Shown here piece by piece: positions 35,938 through 44,534 of a stretch of 64,000 nt of DNA. This stretch comes from CAYSEQ01 sp964430475 (lineage in GTDB: Bacteria > Patescibacteriota > Microgenomatia > UBA8517). The position numbers and the translations under genes are program-made. The stretch covers positions 1 through 64,000 of the forward strand of contig CAYSEQ010000002.1 of the NCBI GenBank assembly GCA_964430475.1, in the 5' to 3' direction. The notes beneath the pieces were generated by a model. The model searched no databases. It saw only the letters and a program-made list of their open reading frames with translations, and was not told where the DNA came from. The stretch's first letter is position 1. Each line of letters begins with the position of its first letter.

Positions 35938-36624
35938 ATGTTAGAGTTTAAAAATGTCACCAAAAGATTTGGCAAGATTACCGCACTTCAAGATGTAAGT
36001 TTTCGAATTGAAGATGGGGAATTTGTATTTGTGGTCGGGTCATCTGGTGCTGGAAAAACTACCCTTATTCGATTGATATTAAGAGAGGTTGTTCCGGATA
36101 GTGGCGAGATTTTACTAGATGATACCCTTTACTCTACACTTAAAAATAAAGACATACCAAAACTCCGCCAAAAAATTGGAGTTGTGTTTCAAGATTTCAA
36201 GTTGATTCCCGAGAAAACCGTTTCAGAAAACATAGAGGTGGCGTTGGCGGTGATAGGTGTTTCTCAGACTGAGTGGAGAGAACGGGTCGAACATGTATTA
36301 AAACTGGTGGATCTTTCCGATCGTATAGATTTTTTCCCCTCCCAGCTTTCTGGCGGAGAATTACAGAGAGTTGCTATGGCGAGGGCGCTGGTGGTAAACC
36401 CCAGCATTATTTTAGCTGACGAACCGACAGGGAATTTAGATTGGGAAACAGCAGACCGAATAGTCGAACTTTTTGACAAGATTCATAAAGAAGGAAAAAC
36501 TATCTTGATGGCCACGCACAACAGACACATAGTTGATAAAATGGGTAAACGTGTTATTGAATTAAGTCAAGGGAAACTTGTTAGCGACAGTAAGGGGAAA
36601 AAGATGTATCAACCACGAAAATGA
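35938..36624 (+). CDS. ftsE: cell-division ATPase FtsE
   Basis: 228 residues. Walker A GSSGAGKTT (34-42), Q-loop VFQDFKLIPEKTV, signature LSGGELQRVAMARAL, Walker B with DEPTGNLDW, and switch ATHNRHIV are all present; the E-K-T-V sequence after the Q-loop is typical of FtsE. Its stop overlaps the ftsX start (ATGA). FtsEX couples ATP hydrolysis in the cytoplasm to activation of a peptidoglycan hydrolase outside, and a candidate hydrolase gene follows ftsX, giving a complete three-gene unit. Confidence 0.95.
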   Translation: MLEFKNVTKRFGKITALQDVSFRIEDGEFVFVVGSSGAGKTTLIRLILREVVPDSGEILLDDTLYSTLKNKDIPKLRQKIGVVFQDFKLIPEKTVSENIEVALAVIGVSQTEWRERVEHVLKLVDLSDRIDFFPSQLSGGELQRVAMARALVVNPSIILADEPTGNLDWETADRIVELFDKIHKEGKTILMATHNRHIVDKMGKRVIELSQGKLVSDSKGKKMYQPRK

Positions 36625-37535
36625 ATATCCATCTAAAAACAGCTTTTCAGCATATAAGAAGGGCTCCTTTTCAGGCACTTGCCGCGATCTTTGTTTTGGG
36701 AATAACCTTTTTCGTAATTACTGTGCTTTTAGTAGTTGTTTATTCTTCCGAGAAAGCAATAAAGTACTTTGAAACAAGGCCGCAAGTTATAGCATTTCTT
36801 AAAGATGATGTAAAAGAGGAAGAACTTTCAAGACTTCAGCAGAAGCTCTCGCGCGACCCGAGAGTTGCCAATGTAAACTTTGTTTCTAAAGAAGAGGCAG
36901 TTGAGATTTATAAAAAAGCAACCAGTGATAATCCTCTTCTTTCTGAACTGGTCAGCCCGGCAATTTTTCCGGCAAGTTTGGAATTTTCTTTAGTAGATTT
37001 GTCTTATGCTCAGGAAGTTATTGACGAGTTAAAAAAAGAAGATGTGGTGGATTCTGTAGGTTTTACAGCAAGTTTGGGAGGGGAAGAGTCATTAGTTGAT
37101 GTGGTTAATAGGCTTAGGAGGTTTACTTATTATATAAGGTTAGGCGGAGGCATATTTAGTGTTTTCCTTACCACCACCTCATTTCTTGTGCTGATTGTGA
37201 TAATCGGCATGCGCATGACAGCAAGACGCGGCGAGATAGAAATATTGGATCTGATTGGTGCAACCAGAGGTTTTATTAGAAGCCCGATAATTTTTGAGGC
37301 AATGATTTATACGGTTGTAGGGGTTTTGAGTGGATGGCTCAGTGCATTTTTGATTATTCTTTATTCCGCACCATCCCTTATTAAATATTTCGGGGAGATT
37401 CCTATTCTCCCGCGAGATGCTCTTGGACTTTTTTCTCTTTTTGGTTTGGCACTTTTTGCTGAAATTTTAGTAGGCATTTTGCTTGCACTTCTTGGGAGTA
37501 TTTTGGCTGTATCACGGGTGAAATCTATAAAATAA
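36621..37535 (+). CDS. ftsX: cell-division permease-like protein FtsX
   Basis: 304 residues with four transmembrane helices: one near 22-44, then three after residue 175. The extracytoplasmic domain lies between (about 50-170) and contains FLKDDVKEEEL and DPRVANVNFVSKEEA, conserved in FtsX proteins. The C-terminal GMRMTARRGEIEILDLIGAT loop is the family signature. It forms the membrane part of the FtsEX complex. The coiled-coil M23 protein begins 16 bases downstream. Confidence 0.94.
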   Translation: MNIHLKTAFQHIRRAPFQALAAIFVLGITFFVITVLLVVVYSSEKAIKYFETRPQVIAFLKDDVKEEELSRLQQKLSRDPRVANVNFVSKEEAVEIYKKATSDNPLLSELVSPAIFPASLEFSLVDLSYAQEVIDELKKEDVVDSVGFTASLGGEESLVDVVNRLRRFTYYIRLGGGIFSVFLTTTSFLVLIVIIGMRMTARRGEIEILDLIGATRGFIRSPIIFEAMIYTVVGVLSGWLSAFLIILYSAPSLIKYFGEIPILPRDALGLFSLFGLALFAEILVGILLALLGSILAVSRVKSIK

Positions 37536-37551
37536 CGTCCCACGCCTTGGG

Positions 37552-38760
37552 ATGGAAAATTGTACGAAATTAAAAATTATCTCAATGCTCAAAGGAGGCT
37601 TTCAAAAGTTTTTGCTTTTCTTAATTTTCACCTTGTGTTTGTTTTTAATTACTCCTTTTGCAAAGTTTACTAATGCAGAAACCGAGACCGAAAAGCTCGA
37701 AAGGTTATCTAGGGAAATAGCCCAATACGAGCAAGAGCTCCAAAGACTTCGTTCCCAAGCCCTAACACTTTCCAATCAAATTGCCCAATATGATGCGCAG
37801 ATTAGACTCACTACCCTTAAAATTGAACAAACTCAAGAAAAGATTGCGCTATTGGGTGGAAGGATTTATCAACTTCAAAACTCTTTAGAAGCCTTAACTC
37901 AAGCCTTTACTTCAAGAGTTGTGAAAACTTATAAGATGAGTAGGGTTAATGATCCATTTTTAATGATTATTACCTCCCCTGATTTGGAGAGCGCTTTTTC
38001 CTCCTTTTATTATCTTAGGAAAATCCAAGAATCTGATAGAGATTTGCTAATAAGATTGCAAAAAGCCCAGAATGTTTATGAGGAAGAAAAAAGCACTCAG
38101 GAAGAGCTACAAAAAGAATTGGAGGAGCAGAAGACTTTTTTAAATGATCAAAAAAGTGCAAAGGCAATCCTTTTGGAACAAACTAAAAATGACGAGAAAA
38201 GATATCAGGAACTTCTTGCTGCTGCTAAAGCGGAATTTGAGGCAATTCAGGCAATTATTGCAGGAAAAGGTGAAGAAGTTGAGGTGGGAAGGGTTTCACA
38301 GGGAGATAAAATTGCAAGTATTATTTCAGGTCCTTCCTGTAACTCCAGTGGCAGACATCTACATTTTATCGTGAGCCAAAATGGTGTTACACAAAATCCA
38401 TTTAATTATCTTAAACCCGGAGTGGATTATGAGAATTGTTCGGGTTCATCTTGTGGCTCAGGAGACGGAGATCCTTTTAATCCAAGTGGGTCCTGGGATT
38501 GGCCAATAATGCCAAAAATAAAGTTTAGTCAAGGTTATGGTTCAACCTGGGCAGTAAGAAATACCTGGGTTGGAAGAATCTATCAATTTCACAATGGTAT
38601 AGATATTGACAGTCTTACCTCTGACGAGGTAAGAGCAGTTGCTTCTGGAACTCTTTTTAGAGGAAGCTATACAGGTGTAAATGGTTGCCGTCTGCGTTAT
38701 GTTCGTGTTGACCACGAGAATTCAGACATCGATACCTATTATTTGCATATCAATTATTAA
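37552..38760 (+). CDS. coiled-coil M23 peptidase (EnvC/PcsB-like) with permuted catalytic motifs
   Basis: 402 residues: membrane anchor or signal (about 18-42), long coiled coil (about 45-240) as in EnvC and PcsB, then an M23-like C-terminus. The order of Zn-binding motifs is reversed from normal: H269-L-H271 (SSGRHLHF, then NPFNYL) comes first, and H347-x3-D351 (FHNGIDI) with H399 (YYLHINY) comes last, directly at the stop. All ligands for a working lysostaphin-fold site are present, so a circular permutation fits better than decay. An internal ATG at 37585 is an alternative start. FtsEX upstream would activate it to split septal peptidoglycan. Confidence 0.82.
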   Translation: MENCTKLKIISMLKGGFQKFLLFLIFTLCLFLITPFAKFTNAETETEKLERLSREIAQYEQELQRLRSQALTLSNQIAQYDAQIRLTTLKIEQTQEKIALLGGRIYQLQNSLEALTQAFTSRVVKTYKMSRVNDPFLMIITSPDLESAFSSFYYLRKIQESDRDLLIRLQKAQNVYEEEKSTQEELQKELEEQKTFLNDQKSAKAILLEQTKNDEKRYQELLAAAKAEFEAIQAIIAGKGEEVEVGRVSQGDKIASIISGPSCNSSGRHLHFIVSQNGVTQNPFNYLKPGVDYENCSGSSCGSGDGDPFNPSGSWDWPIMPKIKFSQGYGSTWAVRNTWVGRIYQFHNGIDIDSLTSDEVRAVASGTLFRGSYTGVNGCRLRYVRVDHENSDIDTYYLHINY

Positions 38761-38946
38761 ACCTCAATAAGGAATTTAAAAGATATTGATATCCCCTTGA
38801 ATTTTTACTTTAAGGAATGTTTTATGGAAATTAAGAGTTTTTTCCTAAATTAAGGATTTTCTTTGAGGGTAGGGGTTTTAAAAATAAAAGGGGTTAAAAA
38901 TTTAAGAATAAAAAAGATTTAATCTTTGTCTTTCCCAAGATTAAAG

Positions 38947-38974
38947 TGTATTGATGATTCGAATCATCAATACA
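38947..38974. promoter_or_regulatory. 28-bp perfect palindrome upstream of the TrpR-like gene
   Basis: A perfect palindrome centred on TTCGAA; the half-site, reading outward, is GAATCATCAATACA. It lies 49 bases before the regulator start. A near copy with the same TGATTCGAATCA core lies just after the gene. Position and symmetry suggest an operator for a dimeric DNA-binding protein, probably the adjacent one. Confidence 0.6.
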
Positions 38975-39022
38975 AGCGTTATTGAAAGTTGTTTTACCTT
39001 TAATTAATAATTATTTAGTATA

Positions 39023-39466
39023 ATGCCGCAAGTTTCGAAGTACCCGATACCCAAAGACATCTATAAAAGAATATTCGATATCTTTCTTAAAACACTTGAG
39101 GGTTTGAAGACTAAAAAGAATCTCGAAGGATTTTTAAATGAATTTTTGACACCCACCGAGCAGGTAATGTTAGCGAAAAGACTAGCAATCGCATTTCTTA
39201 TCCTTAAGGGCTACAGTTATAGGGAAATTTCTGAAATACTGCGGGTAAGTATTTCCACTGTTGGTTTTGTCTCTCTGGACTTGAAAGAGGGCACCTACTA
39301 TAAGAAGGTTATAGAAAAAGTTTTAAGAAACGAAGAAGTTGAAGATTTTATTGAAAGTGTTGGAGAAAAGGTTGCTACTCTTTTTGCCGCAGCCAGTTCT
39401 AAAAGTGGGTCTTGGAGATATTTGAGGGACGAGATTAGGAAAAGGAGAATGAGGAAAGCCTTTTAG
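39023..39466 (+). CDS. TrpR-like (YerC/YecD-type) DNA-binding protein
   Basis: 147 residues. The central part FLTPTEQVMLAKRLAIAFLILKGYSYREISEIL and VSISTVGFVS is the Trp-repressor-like helix-turn-helix (about residues 45-90); the basic C-terminus (RYLRDEIRKRRMRKAF) may add DNA contacts. YerC-type proteins of this family are common in these bacteria and lack a known tryptophan role. It is flanked by two related palindromes at 38947-38974 and 39475-39500, likely its own operators. No trp genes are in view. Confidence 0.82.
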   Translation: MPQVSKYPIPKDIYKRIFDIFLKTLEGLKTKKNLEGFLNEFLTPTEQVMLAKRLAIAFLILKGYSYREISEILRVSISTVGFVSLDLKEGTYYKKVIEKVLRNEEVEDFIESVGEKVATLFAAASSKSGSWRYLRDEIRKRRMRKAF

Positions 39467-39474
39467 TATATGTC

Positions 39475-39500
39475 GTACTGGTGATTCGAATCATCAGTAC
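39475..39500. promoter_or_regulatory. 26-bp near-perfect palindrome downstream of the TrpR-like gene
   Basis: Shares the core TGATTCGAATCA with the 38947-38974 element; arms are GTACTGGTGATTC and GAATCATCAGTAC, with one G-T mismatch. It begins 8 bases after the regulator stop and is not followed by a T-run, so a terminator role is unlikely. It may control the lamin-tail gene at 39733 or serve as a second binding site. Confidence 0.55.
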
Positions 39501-39732
39501 AGGGGGAGAGGTTTGGCTAAAGTAGTTTTCAGGCAGAATTTTGGATATTTTAGAGCTTTCTAAATTTTGGATTTTTTGTTTTTCTAATTTGATTTTTTAT
39601 AGTTGCACTTTTATTTTATACTCTTTTTAGTTTAAATTTTAAGTTTTTCTAGACTAATCTTTTGGGAATGTTAATTTTTGTAAATTTTATGAAATGAATT
39701 TTATCAAGAAGACTTTCTTACAAAGATAGCTT

Positions 39733-40575
39733 GTGAAGAATCTAATAATTTTTTTATCTTTTGCATGCATTTTTTGTTTCTTTTTGGCTAAAGGAGTAAG
39801 TGCAAAAGTGGTGATCAATGAAGTTTTAGCCAATCCAGTTGCACCCGAGGACGGTTCAGAGTGGGTGGAACTTTATAATTTGGAAGATTCCCCTGTGTCG
39901 TTGAGTGGTTGTGTTCTTTATCTTGATTCCACAACATTAAGTCAAAAAATAACATTTGGTGATGAAGATTTTATTGATAGATTTAGAGTGGTGTCTTGGG
40001 ATGGAACTAAATTGCGAAATGATGGAGACTTAGTCAAGCTAGATTGTGGTGTAGAGATAGATCAAGTGGCATATGGTGATGAACCAGGCGCGGTTGTCCC
40101 CGCGCAAGACGATGGTGTTTCTTTTGGTCGAAGTCCCGATGGAATAGGAAATTTCTATATACTTTCTTCTCTGACTGTTAATGAACCAAATTCGACACCT
40201 ATTTCTCCAACGCCTACCCCCACCAGTACACCAACTCCCTCACCAAAACCTACACCTACTCTGACTCCAACACCGACACCAAAAGCAACTTCTACCCCAA
40301 CCCCCAAACCCACATCTTCACCGGTTCCAACGTCAAAATCCGAAGGTGAATTAGAAGACAACGAAGAAAATATTTCTCAAGAAGAGAAAGCGTTCACCTT
40401 GGGAGTTCAGGATACTTCCTTAAATAAAACCACCTCAAATCCAGAAGTTCAGGGGGTCCAAGATGAAGAAAGAAGGAATTTTCCTTTCTTGGCAGTAATC
40501 TTTAGCTTATTAGGTATTGGGCTAATCACAATAGCACTTTTACCTATTATAAAAAATCGGATGCAGAGACTATAA
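39733..40575 (+). CDS. secreted lamin-tail-domain protein with Pro/Thr linker
   Basis: 280 residues, GTG start. A signal peptide is followed by a lamin-tail (LTD) domain: VVINEVLANP, GSEWVELYNLEDSPVSL, DGDLVKLDCG, IDQVAYG. A Pro/Thr-rich stalk (about 155-200) and an acidic stretch lead to a C-terminal helix (FLAVIFSLLGIGLITIALLPI) and basic tail. The pattern is of a surface protein tethered by its C-terminus, without an LPXTG-like box. LTD domains are thought to mediate adhesion or attach DNA- or protein-processing enzymes; the partner here is unknown. Confidence 0.82.
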   Translation: MKNLIIFLSFACIFCFFLAKGVSAKVVINEVLANPVAPEDGSEWVELYNLEDSPVSLSGCVLYLDSTTLSQKITFGDEDFIDRFRVVSWDGTKLRNDGDLVKLDCGVEIDQVAYGDEPGAVVPAQDDGVSFGRSPDGIGNFYILSSLTVNEPNSTPISPTPTPTSTPTPSPKPTPTLTPTPTPKATSTPTPKPTSSPVPTSKSEGELEDNEENISQEEKAFTLGVQDTSLNKTTSNPEVQGVQDEERRNFPFLAVIFSLLGIGLITIALLPIIKNRMQRL

Positions 40576-40583
40576 TTTTTAAA

Positions 40584-41021
40584 GTGAGAAAAGGGGTTAA
40601 CAAATTTACAGACAAAAATTTTCTCAAGTATTGGCTTCCAGTTATTATTTGGGCTTTGGTGATTTTTATCTTTTCCTCACACCCAACAGTGAGGACTTCC
40701 GAAGTACATTGGAAGGATTTTGCAGTCAAAAAGACAGCTCATATAATAGTTTATGCAATACTTTCGGCTCTTTTATATAGAGCCTACAGAAATAGTGGTT
40801 TAGAAGACCAAAAGTCAGGTTTCTATTCGATCTTTACTTCGATAATCTATGGGATTACGGATGAGATTCACCAATCCTTTACACCAGGAAGAGAGCCTAC
40901 TGTAAGAGATGTGTTTTTTGATACAATTGGAGCTACCATCTTTGTGTTTGTTGTATGGAAGTTATTACCAAAAGCGCCCTTGAAACTAAGAAACTTGGCA
41001 AAGAGCTTGCAAATTCTTTGA
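40584..41021 (+). CDS. VanZ-like membrane protein
   Basis: 145 residues, GTG start. Helices about 15-35, 50-65, 82-95 and 115-135, with the VanZ-family motif ITDEIHQSFTPGREPTVRDVFFDTIGA. VanZ proteins give low-level teicoplanin resistance in some bacteria, but most family members, as here, have no known role. Its last 67 bases are shared with the next gene in another frame. The lamin-tail gene ends 8 bases upstream. Confidence 0.85.
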   Translation: MRKGVNKFTDKNFLKYWLPVIIWALVIFIFSSHPTVRTSEVHWKDFAVKKTAHIIVYAILSALLYRAYRNSGLEDQKSGFYSIFTSIIYGITDEIHQSFTPGREPTVRDVFFDTIGATIFVFVVWKLLPKAPLKLRNLAKSLQIL

Positions 41022-41404
41022 TTAAGAAGTTTAGTAATCCCTATTTTACAATCTCTCTTACCGGTGACCTCGGTTGCGGGAAGACTACATTTGTCCAGGG
41101 TTTTGCTGAATTTTTTGGAATAAAAGGAAGAATCATCTCGCCCACCTTTGTCTTAATTCGGACTTACTCTATTCCTAGAAAATTTAAGCCTTTTAGTAAT
41201 CTTTACCATGTTGACCTTTATCGGTTAAGCGGTAATCTCGATGAGGAGGTCAAAAACATTGGTCTTTTAGATATTTTAGGAAGAAATGGCAACATTGCTC
41301 TTATTGAGTGGGGAGAGAAGATAAAAAATATTTTGCCAAGTAATTCTTTATGGGTGGAATTTGAAAACCTTGGAGCAAATTTAAGAAGGATAAAGATAAA
41401 ATGA
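40955..41404 (+). CDS. tsaE: tRNA threonylcarbamoyladenosine ATPase TsaE
   Basis: 149 residues. P-loop LTGDLGCGKTTFVQG, SPTFVLIRTY and YHVDLYRL are diagnostic of TsaE, which drives turnover of the TsaB-TsaD complex that makes t6A37 in ANN-decoding tRNAs. It overlaps the VanZ gene by 67 bases and the galE start by 4 bases. TsaB follows after galE. TsaD and TsaC are not in the window. Confidence 0.93.
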   Translation: MEVITKSALETKKLGKELANSLIKKFSNPYFTISLTGDLGCGKTTFVQGFAEFFGIKGRIISPTFVLIRTYSIPRKFKPFSNLYHVDLYRLSGNLDEEVKNIGLLDILGRNGNIALIEWGEKIKNILPSNSLWVEFENLGANLRRIKIK

Positions 41405-42408
41405 GAAAAATTCTAGTTACTGGCGGGGGTGGTTATATAGGTTCGGTTGCAAGTTATATGTTATTAAAAGGAGGTTTTGAAGTGGTTGTTATTGATAATT
41501 TTGAGAGAGGATTTAGGCAACCACTTGAGGTTTTAGAAAAAGAATTTGGCTCGGATCACATTCGATTTTATAAAGCTGATTTAAAAAATGATTTAGAGAC
41601 TATTTTTAAGAAAGAGTCGCCATTCGATGCTGTCATTCATTATGCAGCCCTTTGCTCTGTGGACGAGTCTGTGAGGAATCCAGAAAAGTATTTTTCCAAT
41701 AATGTTTGTGGCTCAATTAATCTTTTTTCAAACATGTTGAAATACCATGTCAAAAATTTAATATTTTCATCTACCTGCGCCGTTTATGGAGAGACAGAGT
41801 ATCTTCCTGTTGACGAGTATCATCCCGTAAAACCCGTAAATCCTTACGGAACATCTAAAAGAAGTGTTGAAGAGATTATTCAATCTCTTGGTACAGTCAA
41901 GGGATTAAATTATGTGATACTTCGCTATTTTAATGTTTGCGGTGCAACAAGCGATGGCAGGTTCGGTGATTCCAAAAAGCCTTCAACGCTTTTGGTCCAA
42001 AATGCGGTTCGAGGTGCACTCGGTATAGAGCCATTCTTTTTAACCTGTCCAAGGGTAGATACTTTTGACAGAACCCCGATAAGGGATTATATAAATGTGG
42101 AAGACTTAAATGAAGCTCATATTTTAGCCCTTAGATATCTTTTAAAGGGTGGAAAAAGCGAAATTATAAATTTAGGAACTGGAGGAGGTTACTCGGTTTT
42201 AGAAGTTGTTAATCGTGTACAAGAGGTCCTTGGGAAAGAATTCAGGATTCGCAAAACGCGACCCAGGAAAGGAGAATATGCAAAGATTTATGCAGATATT
42301 AAAAAGGCAAAGAAGGTATTGGGTTGGCAGCCAAAAAGAAGTTTGGAAGACTCAATTAAATCCCTAGCTCTTTGGTATAAAGAGCATCCCAAGGGCTGGA
42401 GTTATTGA
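41401..42408 (+). CDS. galE: UDP-glucose 4-epimerase
   Basis: 335 residues, extended SDR fold. GGGGYIGS at 8-15 binds NAD; S124, Y149 and K153 (YGTSK) are the catalytic triad; RYFNVCGA and the C-terminal GWQPKRSLEDSI are typical of GalE. It interconverts UDP-glucose and UDP-galactose (or the N-acetyl forms), feeding glycan synthesis. It is inserted between tsaE (4-base overlap) and tsaB (18 bases), so the three are probably cotranscribed. Confidence 0.92.
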   Translation: MRKILVTGGGGYIGSVASYMLLKGGFEVVVIDNFERGFRQPLEVLEKEFGSDHIRFYKADLKNDLETIFKKESPFDAVIHYAALCSVDESVRNPEKYFSNNVCGSINLFSNMLKYHVKNLIFSSTCAVYGETEYLPVDEYHPVKPVNPYGTSKRSVEEIIQSLGTVKGLNYVILRYFNVCGATSDGRFGDSKKPSTLLVQNAVRGALGIEPFFLTCPRVDTFDRTPIRDYINVEDLNEAHILALRYLLKGGKSEIINLGTGGGYSVLEVVNRVQEVLGKEFRIRKTRPRKGEYAKIYADIKKAKKVLGWQPKRSLEDSIKSLALWYKEHPKGWSY

Positions 42409-42426
42409 GGATTAAAGAAAGTTTTT

Positions 42427-42750
42427 ATGAAGCTTTATATTGATACTTCTAATTCTGAAAAAGTTATTGTCGGTCTTGGTGAAAAAAAATTTGAGACTAA
42501 AGCCTTTGTTCAAACCTCGCAAAGGCTTCTTCCATTTATTGCTGAAGTTTTAAAAAAGGAGAAAAAGACACCTAAAGATATAACTGAGATAGAAGTGAAT
42601 ACAGGACCAGGTTCATTTACGGGTCTGCGTGTTGGGGTTTCGGTTGCTAATGCATTAGGCTGGGCACTGGGAGTGCCAGTGAATGGGAAGGATTTGAAAA
42701 AAGGTGAAATTGTTGAGATAAATTATCAAGAAGGGGACAAAAAAAACTAA
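42427..42750 (+). CDS. tsaB: short TsaB-like protein
   Basis: 107 residues. LYIDTSNSEKVIVGL and the signature VNTGPGSFTGLRVGVSVANALGWALGVPV identify the ASKHA-type N-terminal lobe of TsaB, the partner of TsaD in t6A synthesis. Typical TsaB has about 200 or more residues; the C-terminal lobe is missing and the gene ends in a normal stop with charged residues. Short TsaB forms are known in small genomes, so this is probably functional, keeping the TsaD-dimerisation half. Confidence 0.8.
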   Translation: MKLYIDTSNSEKVIVGLGEKKFETKAFVQTSQRLLPFIAEVLKKEKKTPKDITEIEVNTGPGSFTGLRVGVSVANALGWALGVPVNGKDLKKGEIVEINYQEGDKKN

Positions 42751-42794
42751 GTTCTTCTCTCCAATTTTCCAAATTCCAATTCTCAAAACAATTA

Positions 42795-42875
42795 TTTAAT
42801 GATTAATGATTAATGGTTAATGATTAAAAATTCTTGATTCTAAATTCTTAATTCTAGATTCTAGATTCTAAAATT
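42795..42875. repeat. AT-rich degenerate short repeats
   Basis: Iterated TTAATGATTAATG and ATTCTAGATTCTAG-like units fill the first half of the 219-base gap between tsaB and the surface-protein gene. No ORF or stable GC hairpin is visible. It is probably slipped simple sequence. Confidence 0.5.
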
Positions 42876-42969
42876 TTTAACTTTAAACTTTTAATTTATT
42901 TGTAATTTGAGTTTTTATATTTGACTATTTTGAAGTAAGGTGATATATTAACTCAACTTAAAAATTATT

Positions 42970-43929
42970 ATGGGTAGGTTGACCAAACTTTTAACCATCC
43001 CTGCCCTTGCCTTCAGCATTCTTGTATTTGCCTCTAAGGTAATTGCAACAACATCAAGTTACACAGCCAGTGACTTCAGTAAATTTTGCGCTAAAAATCC
43101 TGAAATTTGTAACAAAGAAGAATATAAAGAAGCAAGTAGCGCCTCTGTTAGCTGTCCCCTTGGTCAAAGTCAGATTATTGATAAGATTTTCGTTCACGCA
43201 GGTGACGGAAAGACTGTATACGAGTTACCTCATAGCGGATTTTCGTACGACTTGGAAGACGCTGGATCGATGGTTGTTGTGACCCTTTCTGGACACAAGC
43301 ATAAAATAAGTTGGGTTGGAGTTACTTGTCATCCTAAACCTGCAGTCACACCCACATCTACACCAGTACCCACTCCTAGTCCCACAGAAACACCTCTACC
43401 TTCGCCAACAGAGACACCTTCACCAACACCGACTGAAGCTCCTTTGCCCACACCTACACCTACGCCGTCTCCCACTCCAACTGAAGTAGCAAGGGGTGGA
43501 CTTTCGGAAGCTGGTGCACCTGTTTGTTCGGATCCTGTTCCTCCTACTCCAACTATCCTCTCACTTACAAGAATTGACAACGATTCATTTAGATTAGTCT
43601 GGAGTAAAGTTACTCCCGCAACTTCCTATAGCATTATTTATGGACCTGCAGGAAATCTAATTTATTCGGTTTTTGATACCGGAGATACCGACAACTTCGT
43701 GATCAACGGAATTTCGCAAGGTTGTTTTGCTGTAAAATCTGTTAACGGATGTATGCCAGGAGGTTATTCTTCACAAGTTTGTTCAGGGGGGCAGGGAGCG
43801 GTTTTGGGTGCATCAACTTTAGGTGCAACTGGGTCCTTGGATTTCAGTAAAGTATTGTACAGCATCGGCTTTCTTTTAACCGCCATGGGTTTGAGAAGGG
43901 AAAGATTTTCCAAGAAGATACAAAAGTAA
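42970..43929 (+). CDS. cell-surface protein with an LGATG-type sorting signal
   Basis: 319 residues. Signal peptide (LTIPALAFSILVFASKVIA); a Cys-containing beta domain (about 38-120); a Pro/Thr/Glu stalk (about 122-175); a fibronectin-III-like domain (SFRLVWSKVTPATSYSIIY); and a C-terminus reading LGATG, a hydrophobic stretch (VLYSIGFLLTAMGL) and RRERFSKK. That is the layout of a sortase substrate with LGATG in place of LPXTG. The sortase gene begins at the next base after its stop, strongly suggesting an enzyme-substrate pair. Confidence 0.8.
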   Translation: MGRLTKLLTIPALAFSILVFASKVIATTSSYTASDFSKFCAKNPEICNKEEYKEASSASVSCPLGQSQIIDKIFVHAGDGKTVYELPHSGFSYDLEDAGSMVVVTLSGHKHKISWVGVTCHPKPAVTPTSTPVPTPSPTETPLPSPTETPSPTPTEAPLPTPTPTPSPTPTEVARGGLSEAGAPVCSDPVPPTPTILSLTRIDNDSFRLVWSKVTPATSYSIIYGPAGNLIYSVFDTGDTDNFVINGISQGCFAVKSVNGCMPGGYSSQVCSGGQGAVLGASTLGATGSLDFSKVLYSIGFLLTAMGLRRERFSKKIQK

Positions 43930-44505
43930 ATGTCTTCTTTTTATTCTTTAATAGAAGAAAGAGGTAAATTTTTCAAAAGAAACACACCTTTATTAATTGG
44001 AATTTTGGTTATTTTCATCGCCTACTTCTACGATGGTTACTATAAAAAAAGAGTTCTTTCTTTTACAGATAGTCCTGCGTTAAGCAAAAAGACCGAGGGA
44101 GAAGTTAAAAAAAGCTTTAAACCCACAAAAGTTAAGATTTCTTCGGTTGGGATAGATTTAGCTATAGAGGAAGGCAATATTAAGGATGGCGTTTGGCAAA
44201 TTTCTGAAAATCAAGCTACTCACCTTGATGTTTCCAAAAATCCCGGTGACGGTGGAAATGTAGTTATATATGCCCATAATAAGGGAAATCTTTTTGGACC
44301 GCTAAGGAAAGTAAAGCAAGGCGATGAGATAAAGATTTTAAATAGCAACAATCAAGAATTTATCTATAAAGTAAACCAGACCATCACGGTGACTCCGCAA
44401 GAAATTGATTATGTGTTGCCAAAAAACGAAGAGACTCTCACACTTTATACCTGTACTGGTTTTCTTGATTCAAAGCGCTTTATTGTTGTTGCAAAACCCC
44501 TTTAA
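43930..44505 (+). CDS. class D/E-like sortase
   Basis: 191 residues: N-terminal membrane helix (LLIGILVIFIAYFY) and sortase domain with H116 (VIYAHNK), C175 (LYTCTGF, the TLxTC motif) and R183. The enzyme cuts sorting signals and joins surface proteins to an amine acceptor. The subfamily is inferred from the TLYTC motif and size. Its substrate is probably the protein encoded immediately upstream. The subtilisin gene follows after 29 bases. Confidence 0.9.
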   Translation: MSSFYSLIEERGKFFKRNTPLLIGILVIFIAYFYDGYYKKRVLSFTDSPALSKKTEGEVKKSFKPTKVKISSVGIDLAIEEGNIKDGVWQISENQATHLDVSKNPGDGGNVVIYAHNKGNLFGPLRKVKQGDEIKILNSNNQEFIYKVNQTITVTPQEIDYVLPKNEETLTLYTCTGFLDSKRFIVVAKPL

Positions 44506-44534
44506 CTTTGTTATACATAAAGGTAAGGGGCTGA

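Noticed and set aside
39019..39024. TATAAT box at the TrpR-like gene
   Set aside because: It overlaps the ATG itself, so a transcript started from it would lack the start codon. Chance AT-rich match.
42795..42875. Possible origin or iteron array in AT-rich repeats
   Set aside because: Units are degenerate, no DnaA-box pattern is evident, and neighbouring genes are not replication genes.
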